Part shown: piece after piece, positions 33,303 through 47,168 of the stretch | Layout: the number at the start of each line of letters is the position of its first letter | Numbering within the stretch: the first letter of the stretch is position 1 | Source of the DNA: Copromyces sp. CBS 386.78 | Taxonomy: Eukaryota; Ascomycota; Sordariomycetes; Sordariales; Sordariaceae | Assembly: GCA_030685235.1 (NCBI GenBank) | Contig: MU839139.1 | Span: forward strand, 62,001 to 126,000 | Length of the DNA: 64,000 bases | Direction of reading: 5' to 3' | Made by a program: the position numbers and the translations under genes | Notes under the pieces: model-generated | Database searches by the model: none | Told to the model about the DNA's origin: nothing | The model's input: only the letters and a program-made list of their open reading frames with translations

Positions 33303-33509
33303 ATTTTTAACGTTGTCCGAATAAATTAAAACGTCGTCGAAATAAGCGGTTACGTAGATATTAAGAACGTTGTAAAGGATATTGTTAATATAATTCTAAA
33401 ATACTCCGGGAGCGCCTTATAAATTAAAAAGTATTACTAATAATTCGAATAAATTAAAATGTATTATAAAGGCTGTAAACTATTCGTATCCCTCCTTAAT
33501 ATAAATACG
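33303..33509 (-). pseudogene. Gypsy reverse transcriptase relic (element 1)
   Basis: One minus-strand frame carries the RT palm. RIYIKEGYE is followed by a stop at the expected Trp, then a region resembling the GLFE-LVMPFGL segment with hydrophobic replacements. Next come GAPGVF, a stop at the expected Gln, NYINNIL and AYFDDVLIYSDN. The catalytic FDD (33333-33341) is intact. Stops sit where CAG or TGG codons are expected, as RIP predicts. Confidence 0.85.
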
Positions 33510-36500
33510 GTTAAAAATAATAATTATATTGAATTTAATAAAAATTTTAGTACAATAAATCGTATTAAAGGTTTTTTTAATTAACGGTAATAAATACTAT
33601 AATTTAAGGGTAATATTATTAATTTTACAGTAGTTTACATAAACGCGGACTCCTCTATTTAATTTTTTTATTAAAAGGATTAATATAAATACTTCTAATT
33701 ATAATAGCCGAATAAATTTTTTCTATAATATATTATCGATCTATTTTTTAATTACATTAAATTCGTTAGGGTTAAAAGGGCGTCTACGAACGGCTAAAGG
33801 TATTATTTTCGGGCGGAATTCGATTTTAAAATTATAAGAACGGTAAGGGGGAAGGGTTTTAATTCCTTCTTAATAGAAAGTATTCGTATAATGCTAATAT
33901 TATTAAAGTAATTTAACTTAAATTTATATATTAATTTTAAGGGGTTTATCAACTTTCTTATAAAATTTTATAATATTTTCCGAAGTAACTTTATATAAAG
34001 TAATACTATTAGCAGCAAAATATTAATCGATAGCCTCCTTATACTAGGGAAAATCGTTATTTATACTAGTAATTTTAATAGAATTAAAAACTTTAATTAC
34101 CCTTAAAATAATTATATTACCTTTGCCTATTAAATTATTAATTTAGTAATAGAAATTATTATCGAAGAATTTCTTATATCTTTATCCTTTACTTATAAAA
34201 ACTTCTTTAATTATTTTTAATATAAATTTATTACTAAAGGCGGACGGGTTTAAGATATTATATTCCTCTACTAATTAATTTTCTTCTATTATATATTTAA
34301 TATTTTTAACTATATTAACCCTTATAATATAAATAATTTAGAAGTTATACTTTTCTACTAATTAATTAAAGGTGGCGGTAGATAGTTCTTTAATATCGTT
34401 AAAGTTAATAGGACCTATTGGAATATAGAGGTAATAGATTTAGATTTAATAGTTTATAATAACGGTACGGAATCTTCTAACTACTTGGTAAAGTATTAGG
34501 ACTATTTATAGTAGAAGAGGGAGGATTACGCCGAAGGGGACGGCGTTAAATATAACGGCTTGGCTGGAGTCCGCTAGTATTTTACTAATTGCGGAAATTT
34601 TTAAGCGGTAAACGATCTAATTTCGAAAATAATTAAATTGCTAGCGGGTTATTCGTTTTATAATTGCGAAAATAGAAATACGGTAAAAGGGATCCGCTTA
34701 TAGTTCAATATCGGGTTCGCTTTTATTTAGGATTTCTTTGTAAGTAGCCTTTTTAAACGTTAAATTCGTTATATAGGTAATTAGGCCGGTTATAGGGGCT
34801 TCCTACTTAGTATTAGGGATTCCTTTAGGGAAGTAGCTGCGTTTTTTATAGGCTATGGTAAATTAGAGCGAATTGTAAGGCTATAAGATATTTAGCGAAT
34901 AATAAACTAATTATAGGTAGCCTAAAATAATAGGGTTATTTTCGGCTAAGTTGTGGATGAATAAATCGATAATTTCGTAATAATAGCCTATTTCTATTGT
35001 AAATCTTATAAAATAGGTAATATTACCTTTAATAGGGCTTCCGTCAGCGAAATATAAGATTTTAAATATTGTAAACTTATAAAAAGAGAATTAGTAACGA
35101 TAAATGAAACGTTTATTAATAAAATTTAAGGCGGTATAACTATTATCGATTAGGCTTAAATAATATATTTTATACGATCCGTTAAATAATTAAATAGAGA
35201 GGTTTAATAAATTAGGGTATTTATAACAGTTATTTACGGAAGATTTATAAATTTTAATTATATTTAGCTATATAATAATACTACTTTCCTCCTTCTATCC
35301 TATAAATAGTTACTTTTAATTACGATTTAATTTGGAGGCTATATATTTCCCTATTAATTAATATAATTAATTTTATTACTTTAAATAGGACTAACGAAAT
35401 TAGGGACGTACGTAGAGATAGGGGCCTATTAATATTATAGCGCCGTAATATTATTATTATTAGCCGCCTAAGCGTTTATAGCGTTAATTTAATACTATTA
35501 GCTATAATTTTATTAACTATAACCCTATTAACTATAGCTGTACTAGCCCTATTAAAGAGTGGAATTATTATTATTGCCCTTACTACCGCCTTTACTACTG
35601 CCCCTACCGCCGTAACCGCTGCGACTACTATAGGTAAAAGCGGGGGAATCTTTATTAAAATTAATATAATTATAGTAAACGGTTAAAAAATAATTCTTAC
35701 GACCGCAATAAATATACGTACCAGTCTTTATACGATATTCAAAGATCTCTTACGAAATTATATTGTATATAGTAATATTAATAGTAAATATAGAATTAAA
35801 GTCTATTATATTATTGCCTTAATTAATAGGCTGCTCTACGGACGAAGTAGTATTATAGTTATTTGAGGAAGATAGTTTGTAAAACGGGTTAATAAATTTT
35901 TTATAGTAAATATTATTTTTATAATTCTAGGTTAATAAGCGGGTTATTTAAAATTATTTATTATAGTCGTTATTAGTAAGAAGTAAATATTAGTAAACGA
36001 TAATATTACGGACGGCTTTAGTAATTTTATTACGAAAGAAATATATTTTTATAATATTATTTATATTGTACTAATTAATAAAAATAGTAAAATGGTCTTC
36101 GAAAACGGCCTAACGTATATTTTTAATTATTTTTAAATCGTTTAATTTGCGACGAATAATAATAATAAGGTCGGAATTATTATATTTAGTATTAAATTCT
36201 TTAAAAAGGTCTATAACAATTTTCTATTTTTATTTAATATTATTAATTAAATATTTGAAAATATTAGTTAGCGCTAATTTAATAGCCGCGAAAGGGGGGC
36301 CTTCGAAGTATTTAACGATATACGAAAAATATTTAAATTCCGAAACGAAATAAATCGGTTCGTTAATTTAATATAGTTTAACTTTTATATATTAGGAATA
36401 ATATTTCTCCGCTTTCTCTAATAAAATAATTCCTTTATTATTGAATAAAGTAATATACGTACGTAATTATACTAATTTATAGCCGCTATTATTAATATTC

Positions 36501-37268
36501 GTAATTGCTATAATAAGTATTTTAATTTTTTAAATTTATTTTAATTAAGCGCGGATTTTATTAATAGCCTTAATATACTTATCTCTCTATTTCTAAAAAA
36601 AATTAAAAATATTAGTTTTAAAATCGTTGAAGGATTATTTAAATTCGTTAATCCTTTATTGGAATTTGGTATTTCGAATATTTAAACGATCGATTTCTTA
36701 ATAGGATTCGGTAAAATCCTTTTCGGCTCTTTAAGTACGCAAGTAGGCTTTAATTACGTCGTTATAAACGAAATAATTATAAGCGAGGGCGATATTATAG
36801 AATACTGGGACCGATATAAGTGCGAGGGCGTAGTTTATAATATAATATAATAGAGCGCGAATATTAAGATTGTTATTGAAGTTTATAAGTATTTTATTAG
36901 GGTATTATAAATTATTTAATTTTTAGGGTTAGTAATTTAAAAAGTGCTGATAGCGGTTATTACGATAAAATTATTAGTAATAACCCGTAGCTAGTCCGTT
37001 ATTAATTATTAAATTAAAAACGGATATAATTATTATTAAAATAGACCGTTTTAATTAATAGGTATAAGAAGAAGAAAAAAATAAGGCTAATACCTATATT
37101 ATATTACCTAATTCGAATTATAATATTTACGACCGAATTTTTATTTGCCCCGTTCGTAAGGGGTCGAATCTTTAATTGCGGAACGATTTAAATAATCTTT
37201 TCTATATTAAATATAATTTAAATTTATTTCCTTTAAATGCGTATAGCGCGATAGTAAGTATAATAAAC

Positions 37269-37480
37269 TATTATAGAGTGAGGTACTATTAGGGGTAGGG
37301 TAAGATATACGTTATTGTACGAAGGAGAGGAAAGGAAGGATGTGTACGGAGGACTAGCTATATAGGCGAGAGCCCTAGAAGGCTAGTCCGTACGCGTATA
37401 TGACCCTACACGTGACCGTGCTATAACAATGGTCATAGTGCGAGTGCAGGGTGGGCATGTCATAGGCTAATCCTGTGACA
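37269..37480 (-). repeat. Gypsy element 1, 5' LTR
   Basis: 212-bp direct repeat of 30216-30427. The outer (right) end keeps CACGTGACCGTGCT and GGGCATGTCA, while the inner (left) end has been converted to TATAGAG where the other copy has CACGGGG. Confidence 0.85.
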
Positions 37481-37485
37481 GGTTT
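37481..37485. repeat. Target-site duplication of Gypsy element 1 (GGTTT), right copy
   Basis: Identical to 30211-30215; MULE sequence resumes immediately after. Confidence 0.8.
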
Positions 37486-37830
37486 TAAATATTTAAAAGG
37501 CGATTCGTAAAGTAAAATATAGTCTTTATATAACGATTAAAATGCTTATCGACTTTCTAAAGTAGTATAAAGTCGTTTATAGTATTAATTATAAAATTAA
37601 ATACGAAGAGGGTATAAAGAAGGTTAAGCGGCTGTTTTAGACCTTTAAGTGGTATATTAATATATAGAAAAAAAACCCCTATATATTATTGGTTAATATA
37701 GTATATAAGGTATATACTAATTTACCTATATTTATTATTATTTATATCTATTATTACCTATATCTATAATAATTACTCGGATTTGAATATTTAGGGTCTA
37801 ATTTAACTGACCGCTTTTTTTTCCTTATAA

Positions 37831-38124
37831 GTTAACCGCTTTAACCTCTTCCTCTTCAATATTACTAATATTGACTCCCTTAGGTATAATTTTAATATAG
37901 CTTTCGGTTTATTAAATAGAAAAATAGAAAAAAACTTTGCGTAATACCTTTAATACTTTAAAAACCTCTAACGAAATTACGATATTGCCAACTTAAAAGT
38001 GTTTATTAGCGATTTTTATAGAGGGTTTAAAAAGGCTGCTATCGCTACTTACCTAAATATAAAATATTAATTTTATATTTAATATATAATAAAGAACGTT
38101 AATTACTATATTAAAATTAAATAG
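37831..38124 (+). pseudogene. MULE transposase core relic
   Basis: A single frame reads VNRFNLFLFNITNIDSLRYN, then FNIAFGLLNRKIEKNF, then, after stops, LKVFISDFYRGFKKAAIATY and, after further stops, YIIKNVNYY. The order matches the MULE transposase domain: the NRFNLPLL strand, the AFGLLN-E segment, the TDFDRAxKxA acidic motif (Asp codon 38011), then the C-x-W-H-x-x-KNV helix in which the Cys and Trp positions are now Tyr and stop. All stops are TAA or TAG. The catalytic Asp is retained but the reading frame is dead. Confidence 0.8.
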
Positions 38125-38798
38125 GTTTAATTAACCGTTATTAATCTTATTCCCAATATCGATTATACGATTTTCCCGCTAATAATTCGGAATCTAAATA
38201 GTAATAGCCTTAACCCGCTATTATATTATAGCTTTAGTACTCCTTAAAACGAAAACGAAGGTAATAATAATAATCCTAACGAGGATTTAAAAGGGGAGGT
38301 TAATATAGAGGAGGTAATAAATACCGCCGCCGCCACCCAATTTATATAAACAATTAATAATAATAAGGGTAGCGATGGCGATAGCAATAATATTACTATA
38401 CCGCCTCCGCCACGTCGTTATAATATCCCAAAGTTTAACCTAATTCGTCGGTTTTACTTAAATTCGTATAAAGGGTTCTAAAGTACATAGAAAAACGTAG
38501 TTTACGTAGAGGATAAAGGTTATTTAAAACGAGTATAGTAATTACTAGCCTATAAATTCAAATATTAAATTCGTAAATATATTATACTCTTTATCTCCCT
38601 TTATTATCTCTATAATAAATAATATATTTTTTTCGTTAACCTATTGTAGTACTTCTAATTTACTTTTATAAGTATTACTTCTTATAAATTAACGAGTTTG
38701 GTAATTACGCTATTTCGAAATATCGAAATTATAGTATTAGGGCAATTAACTATATTAAATCTATTTACAAAGCTAGTAAACGCTTCTTTAAAAACTAT

Positions 38799-38803
38799 TT
38801 CGC
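38799..38803. repeat. Target-site duplication of Gypsy element 2 (TTCGC), left copy
   Basis: Identical to 47480-47484, directly after the right LTR. Confidence 0.8.
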
Positions 38804-39114
38804 TGATACCGGACATGTATATTTAAGTATATAGATTACATAGGGCCATAAAAGTGCCCAGTCACATGACTGGGCCACTTATATAGTCACCTACACGAAA
38901 GCAGTCGCTTGGGTCGTGCCAATTGAATAGTATACGCCCGCGACACGGTTAGGGATCTACCTTAGGTAGATCTTCTAATAAAATAAGGAAAGCCTTAAGA
39001 AGCTCGCCCGTAGGGCGAGCCTTCGGTTCCTAATTCTTCCTTCGACATTATTTTTTATAACGCTTTTAAATATTATTATTATATTTGTAAAATATTCTTA
39101 GGTTACCTATATTA
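38804..39114 (+). repeat. Gypsy element 2, 5' LTR
   Basis: 311-bp direct repeat of 47169-47479. It contains three hairpin-capable palindromes: CCCAGTCA/TGACTGGG near 38857-38874, AGATCTACC/GGTAGATCT near 38948-38968, and GCTCGCCC/GGGCGAGC near 39002-39020. Confidence 0.85.
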
Positions 39115-42100
39115 TATAATAATTACAATTATTAACAATTAATAGACTAGACTAAACTTTAATTAAAGCCTTTAATTAAGTGAACTAATTAATTTTAATT
39201 AAGTAGGTTCTTAAACTTTTAATCGTAAGACCCTATATCGTAAGATATCAACCTTGCGATTGTAAAATAATAAATAATCTATTACTATTACATCTTTAAA
39301 TCCTTTCTTCCTTTCCTTTGTACTTTCCCCCCCCCCCTACGCTTCCTCCCTTTATTATACTATTCTATTTCATTCGTATTAGTTTGTATTAATTAGAATA
39401 TTTAATATTGTACTACCTCAATCCGAATATTTGCAGGCTTTAATACGAAGGGTAACCCCGCTTACTAATTTCTAATTCTTAGGCGTATTCTTTTTCCTCT
39501 CCTTATTTATATTCTTATTTATTATTCTTAATATTTCTAATACCCGTTATTTACTACAATTATAATTAAATATTTTGTGAATTAGGATTAACTTGTATTT
39601 TAATTTCGATTAAATAATAATATAGCTGCTTATTAGCCTAATAATTAGGGCGATAGCCCCGTTAATTACGATAGTACTATTGTAGGACAATTTAAAATTT
39701 AACCCAATAATCGACTACCCTTTATTTAATTAGTCGCGTAAATTCTTCCCGCGATTAACCTATTTTAAGAAATTAAGTATACGAGTTCGCCAATTAAACC
39801 GTATATTAAACTAGACTTACCTTTTAAAACGAATTTATTTCTTCCTCTTTTCCCGTTATTACTACCTAAATTTCCGGTACTATAGCTTTTACCTTCCTAC
39901 TTACCGACTAAAATATTTTACGTTAAATTAGTAATATAATACGAGCCGACCTTTATTTTACCGCTTTTAGGCACTTCTATAGCAGTTTTTACGAGCGACG
40001 AGCTTAAAATTATTAAGGTTTTTAAAGATAAGATTATTGAAATCCTTAAAGAGTAAATAACTTTATTATTTAAATTATAGAATATTATTAATATAATTAA
40101 AAATATATTCGGTAGGAGTAGTAATATTGAAGCTACTTAGGATTTTATTCTAGATATTGGCAATAGCGTTTTATACTTCGAGTACTGCCTTATTAAAGAT
40201 AGGCCTTTTATATAATATAATTGTAAATTAATAATAATAAGTCGTAACGACCTTTATAATTATAAGGTAGAAGAAATTATTGTATTTTACAAATCGGAAT
40301 ACGAAATTATATTTAGTTTGGAATGCCCTAGAATTTTTAAATATTTAGGTATTAATAGCTGTACGATGTAATACTTTATTAATAAAGCCGCTTTTATTGA
40401 GGAATGATAAGGTTGCGATTTCGCCGATTTAATAGATTAGGTCAATATTGTTAATAAGAACGTCGAGGGTTTAATTAATTATATTAATTAACGGTTCGAA
40501 GACGTCCGCCTAGCTTACGAAGGTATAAAAAAAGATATTTCTTTGGTCGATCGAAATATTACGATTTTAAATAGTAAGGTCTCTTAAATTAATAATAATA
40601 TATTTATTATAAATAGTAAAGTTATTTCTTTATATATTAATTTAGTATTATTCTAATTCGAGTTTAAGAAGATAAATAAGGTTAATAAGCGAGTCGAAGT
40701 TAAGTTGGATTAGTTTTTCGTAGTTAAAGCTCCCCGTATAAATTGTAATTCTATCTTTAGACGATATCCTGAATTTAAAGACGATGCTATTTTTTATAAC
40801 TTTAAATTTAAAGTAGCCCCAAAACTATAGTTAGCTAAATATAATATAATATAATATTATACGTTGGGAATAGGTAGTTATACCCCTACTCCACTCCCCC
40901 CCGCCCCTGAATCCGCTAGAGAATAATATAAGTATATAAGATTTCGGACCCCTCCTATTATTATAGCTCTAGCGGTCGGTTTTTAAGTTGCGAATCTTAT
41001 TTATAATATGAATTTTTATAAGATTATACTCCTTAAACCGATAGTCGAGGATTTTAATTAGCGCTTAGCCTTTATATTGCCTATTTATATCCTACCTAAT
41101 ATAGGATTCCCCTTTAAATACTAAATAAACCTTAAATATTAACCTAGCCCTTATAATTATATTCCCCTCTTGACTTTCGGTTATAAGCCCGTTAAATTAT
41201 ATATTTCTAACTTTACCCCCGTTTCTATAAAGTTTATCCTTTTAGGATTTTATAAATCTACTACGTTTAGTCCTATCTTTATAGATTAAAGTAAATAGTT
41301 TTTTAAGGATATAAAGAAGGATTTTAAGGCCGAATTCGCTAAGTTTATTATAACGATTCTTAGCGCTACTAATAGTAAATTACTTAGTAGTAATAACCTT
41401 TCTGGTCTTTTAAATAGAAATAGTCTTTATAGCCCTTATAACGGAGGAAGTAGTCTTCCTAGTACTTTTAATTCTTTTAGTAGAGGAGGAGGCCCCTTTA
41501 GTCTTCTTAGTAGAAATAGCCCTCTTAGTCCCCTCGGCGGAGGAGACCCCGGATTTAAATATCCTAGATTATATTTCCGTTACGAAGAGGTTAAAATTAA
41601 AAAAGACGAAATCGGTTATTTTAACTTATACTACTCCGACCCTAACGATCTTAGTATAATTTATAATAGTAAAGATATTATTTATACTAATATAATTATA
41701 TTTATCGAATATATAATATTTATTTTAGAGGATTACCTTCGGTCTATATTTAAAGTTGAAGGATAGTTCGTCCGCTATTTTCCTACTTTATTGAAAGGTA
41801 TTGCATTTTTTTAGTAGAATAATTAATTTAAGTCCGCTTAGCGTATAGTAGTATACGAAGAAAGATTAGAAAGTATATATAATTTCGTTATTACCCGTTT
41901 CCGTCTTAATTCGGCTATTACGACCCGTAAATTCAATTAAGGTATTATTACCCTTAAGGATATTATAGTAAACGAAAACGTAGTTTCTATTTATATTTTA
42001 AAGAAATTACGCCTTGCCCGCGCTATAGGTATACTTTTAAAAATAGAAGATAATTAGTATAGCATTACTATATATATTTGGTCTAATTTAAATACCTATA

Positions 42101-44259
42101 TTAAAATTCTCTTACGCCTACTTCGTAAAAGTAGTTTCCTAGCCGATTATATAGTTGAAATTAATAATTCTTACGAATTCTTTATATTTAGCGCTAAGGA
42201 TAGATATTTTAATATTTAATTTAAATTTTCTATTAGAGATACTACTAATATAGTTACTAGTATATTTACGATTTCTACAATTTTTACGATTCGTAACGAT
42301 ACTTATTGCGATTAATTCCGTAATTACAATTCTCGTTCTATTTAATATAATATTTATATTACCGGACGCGATTCCCGTTAAAATACTTATCCCTATTAAA
42401 ATACTTACCCCCGTTGAAACGGCGATTATATTAAAAGACCTGCCGGCCGTAATTATATTTATTATATTGAGACTATAAAAGATTCGCCCGTAATTAAAGT
42501 AGAAGAGGTATCGGATAAAGAGGATACAGTTTATACGGAGAATTCTAATAGTAGTTCGGATAGCGAGGCTTTAAATATTTACTACGTATATAATAGAAAA
42601 TTAATTTATTATAAGTATTTTAAGGAGTTTAATTCTATTTATATTAAATAGTGCTATATAAAAGGATATAAACTATATAAGGTATTTGAACGCGAAATTA
42701 TTAAGCTTTTCTTAAACCTACTCGTTATACGTAGGATATATGCTAATTGCGGAGAAGTTTGCCTATTACGAAATATTATTTTTAAATATATTAAGAAATG
42801 CTTATACGTATTATTTAATACTTTTAAAATTACGATATTAGAACGTATTCCTAGTACGGTATATTATATTAGCGGTTTAATTAATTATAAAATTAAAGAG
42901 TTATTAATTTACCTAGCGGAAGATTTAATAAATAATCTTTTTTTAAATTATATTTATTTATAAGTAAATGCGAGGTCCGAATTTAAGGAGAAGGATTTCG
43001 AAGTTTATTTCGACTTAAGAGCTGGCTAGAGTATGATTAATTGTAAGATCTTATTTATATTCTAATATTTAATATTAATTAAATATTCTACTATAGTACG
43101 CGGCGTTGGTAATAAGTCTACTAAATTGAAGGAATAGGTAACCTTTACGATTTATTTCTTTAGAATCGACGAATATAGAAACGATACTTTATTTAAAGTG
43201 GAAGTTAATATATAGGTAATAAATTATCTAGTATTTAATATTTTGTTTACTAATTCTTTTTTATACCCTAAATAAATTAATATCGATTACGAAATAGAAT
43301 TCGTTTATTTCTTTAAAAATGGATTCGCGGTCAACTTTACTGTAATTAAGCGATTTAATAAATATATTAGAAAAATTACTATTAAGAAGAAGATCTCCCT
43401 TTTATTAAGCGAACGAATAATAGTCCTTATTTATTATAAATTATTGCCCAGCGATCGATCCTTTACTTTTACTTCGTAATATATAATTATTTTGTACGCG
43501 ATCGTTAATTTTAAATTTCTATAAGTAATCCAGATTACGAATATATTATAATATATAATTAATATTCCGAAGAATTTCTATATTGGTTTAATAGGCGAGT
43601 ACGAAGATAGCGGTTTCTTCTAGGCGTTTTGGACGGATTTTACTGCTATTATAATTATTAAATACGTACTAGTAATATTAGAGGTAGCGCCTAACCTTTT
43701 ATTAACCGAAATAATTAAGTAAATTACGGATAAATATACCTTATTTCTAAATAGGGAGATTAACCTCCCTTCGGGTATGAAATTCAATACTTAGCCTTTT
43801 AATTACGATACGCTGCTATTAATACTCGAAAAACATTCTAATTTTAGAATTTATATAAATGATACCGCTCTTGAAATTATTATAGAGGAGGGTATATATA
43901 TTTATGTAGCTGATTTTAAATTAATTAAAGTAATACGGAAAATCGTTACTTCGTTCTTTAACCTTTAGAAGGAGGGCAGTATAGTCGATATATTAGAAGA
44001 AGATATAATGCGCGTACCGTTTGTTGAAGGCTAATAGAAATAGAAGGTAGCTATTCGGATATATCCTTTAAGTAAGAAAGATTAAGCTGTTATCGATAAA
44101 GTTTTTAATACCGTATATAAGTAAAGTAAAATAAAATATATTATAAAGGCTATACCTTTTGCCTATTCGGTATTTATTATTTAGAGGATAATAAGATTGG
44201 GCCTTAAGGGCCGACTAGTTATCGATTTACAAATATTAAATAGTATTACCGTTCCCGAT

Positions 44260-44560
44260 AATTACCTTTTACCTTTATAAATAATAATTATTACCTTTAT
44301 TAAAGGCAAATTATTTATTATAATTATCGATATAATTTTATTCTTCTACTAATTTGGTATTTAGTAGAAATATTGGAACAGATTTATACTTATTACCTAC
44401 CGCGGCCTCGAATAACCTATGGTTGCGCAAATGGGTTTTAAAAATATATTGGTTTACGTATAGCGGTTTATAAATATATTTTTAAAAAAGTATAAAGAGT
44501 ATTATCGTATTTATATCGACGATATTGTTATTACTTCTAATATTATAGAAGAATATTTTA
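44260..44560 (+). pseudogene. Gypsy reverse transcriptase relic (element 2)
   Basis: A plus-strand frame reads TYRGLEQPMVAQMGFKNILV, then a stop, RFINIFLKKYKE, and YRIYIDDIVITSN with the YxDD box at 44512-44523. The order is that of Gypsy RT palm motifs. Upstream stops replace expected Gln and Trp codons. Confidence 0.8.
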
Positions 44561-46099
44561 CTTATTTATATATTATTTTTAAACTTTTCGCTAGTAAGAA
44601 TATTGTCCTAGCCCTTAAGAAATTATATTTCGGTTATCCTAATATTGAATTATTAGGTTTCTGCGTAGACTTATTAAGTTTTTTAATTATTAAGGAGCGA
44701 ATAGAAGTAATAAGAAACTTAGCCTTCCTAGTATAGTTAAAGGCGCTTAAATAATATATTAGCGCTATAGGATTCCTACGATACTTAATCCCGTATTACG
44801 TTCAATTCGTCGAATTGTTTTAAATTCGTAAAATAATATTATTAGTTGAGGGACGAAAACTTAGTAAAACTAATAGTTATAGTAAGCGGGTCGCTTACTA
44901 TATTAAAACTAAATACGAATTTATATTATAAGAGTTCGTATCTTTCGAAGCCCTTTAAAATACTATTTATAATAATTTAATAATATTAATCTATTTAAAC
45001 TTAAATTGCACCGCTTTCCTATAAATTAACGGTTTATTAGAGAGAGGTTTCGGGGTTATAATATTCTATTTTAAAAAAGATTTCGAATAATTATTTAGTA
45101 AGAATATCCCTTCAACCTAGGTTTTACCTATTATATTTCTAAGTAAAGTACTAATATCCGTTGAAACCCGTTATAGGCTTTCTAAATTAGAAGTTGCCTA
45201 CTTCGTTTAGGTAGTAAAGCGCCTACGTATATAGATCTATTCTTATAATAAATTAATTATTATTTTTATTGATTATTTAATAATTAAGGGGATTATTAAA
45301 TAAATATTTCTACGTACTATATCTATAAATAGGGCGAATAAGCGGCTTATTAATATATTTATTTACTTCTCTTAGTACGAATTTAAGATTTATTACGTAC
45401 CTAGTAAATTCAATTTCCTATTCGACGCGCTTAACCATTTAAAAATTAAAAGGGACTATAGTAATCCTAAAGACGAAGCGGTATTAAACAATATTTAATT
45501 CGTAAAAGAAATTTTTTACGTATTTTTAAAAGTTAAGATGAGCGAGATAACTTATAAGCGTTATATTAAAATTTATAAGAAGGATACTAAATTCGCTAAA
45601 ATATTAGAGGATTTTAAGGAATTCGCTATTGAAGACGGTAGCGGTTTTTATCGGCCCGGGTATCCTTTTGTTATTAATTATTAAAGCTTCCTTTATAATT
45701 AATAGGACGATAGAATTAAAACCCTTTATATTCTATACGATTGCGTCTAAGAATTCCTGTAGGAAGTGTATAACAAAAAGTATTATTTCGGTAGAGATAG
45801 GATGATATACAATTTGAAGGGTTTTTCTTTCCTTAGAAAATTATATTTTATTAAAGTATATATTCGAAATTACCTAGCTTATAATTTTAATTAAATTGAT
45901 AGGAGTACGCTAATTAGTAATTACCAGTTAATTAGGCTAGAAAATACCCTTTTTATACATATTATTATTATTGATTTTATTATTAGTTTACTAGAAGTAT
46001 TAATTATAAGCACTCTTTAGCATTTGGAAGGATACGATACCTTCAATTATATAGTACTTATTATAAATAAAGTTTTTAAACGATTATTATTAATACCTA

Positions 46100-46330
46100 A
46101 TTACTCGATATATATTACGGAAGATTAGACTAAAATTATTGTATATATACTACTTTTGTACGATTAGGGTATACCTATTACTATTATTTCGGATAGGGAT
46201 TGTAAATTTATATCGGTATTCTAGAAAGGAATATAGAAAATAATAGGCACTAAATTGTTAATAACTACCGTTTATTACCCTTAAGGAGACGGTTTAGCCG
46301 AAAGAAAGAACTACATATTTTTTATAATTT
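46100..46330 (+). pseudogene. Integrase relic (element 2)
   Basis: The frame contains GIPITIISDRDCKFISVF, a stop at the expected Trp, then GTKLLITTVYYP and GDGLAERKN. These are the second Asp and the Glu motif of a DDE integrase core in correct order. Confidence 0.75.
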
Positions 46331-47168
46331 TAGAAAGGTTTAATTGGAAATAGTCGTTTAATTTTAATTTAATTTTAATAGCGCCTACATTAATGCTATT
46401 AAGGCTATTCCTTACGAATATCTCTTTAGTTATAAATTTTCCGCCCCTTTAAATTTATTATTTAAGTTAGAGGATATTACGGACTATTAAATTCTTTGTA
46501 AATATATTTACGAAGACGCTTGCCTTATTATAGATTTTATTACTATCAACGTTAAATATCGATATAATACCAATTATCGATAAATCGAATTGGATATTAG
46601 AGATAAAATATTTTTTAAACTTTATAAGAGATATTACTTATTAGGAAGACTATTATACAAAATATTTTAATAACGAATTGGCTTATTCGAAATCATTTGT
46701 AAAGTAGGTAAGTTAATATATAAATTAAATTTACTTAAAGAAATAAAGATTTACCTAATAATTTTTATAATTTACTTGAAATTTGTTCCTAAAGGTAATG
46801 ACCCTTTTAATAGAATAATCTTATTTCTTAGACCTATCGAAGATTTGTAAGATTCCGATAATAGCGATAGTTACGAAATTAAAATTATTTTCGATTACTA
46901 GTTTAAAAATAATAATATTTATACTTATTATATTTAATAGTTGGGATATAATTATAAGTATAATTGCTAGAAGATTGAAGAGGAATTATCTAATATGAAA
47001 GAATTAATTAAGGAATATTAGGAACGTAAAGGAGGATATAAAGGTTATAGAGGAAAAGGTTATAAAGGAAAAGGTTATAGAGGACGCGTGACGTGTAGTA
47101 AGACTAAAACTAAGAAATAAGGTTATTCTTAGTGAGGATACTGGTATTTCTCTTTAAGAGCCGGGATT

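Larger units (their letters stand above)
30216..37480 (-). mobile_element. Complete Gypsy-type LTR retrotransposon 1, RIP-inactivated
   Basis: 7,265 bp with 212-bp LTRs at both ends and a 5-bp target duplication GGTTT. The LTR ends reconstruct from the two copies as TGTCAC...GTGACA. A purine-rich tract (AAGGGGGG on the minus strand) abuts the LTR at 30216-30427, so transcription runs on the minus strand from 37480. A reverse transcriptase relic with an intact FDD core is visible at about 33303-33509. Gag, integrase and other pol parts should fill the remainder, but the mutation load prevents a reliable reading. The element lies inside the MULE and is therefore younger than the MULE insertion. 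Confidence 0.88.

Noticed and set aside
36147..36353. 68-codon frame in the retrotransposon interior
   Set aside because: Lies in RIP-mutated AT-rich DNA with no retroelement motif; a chance opening.
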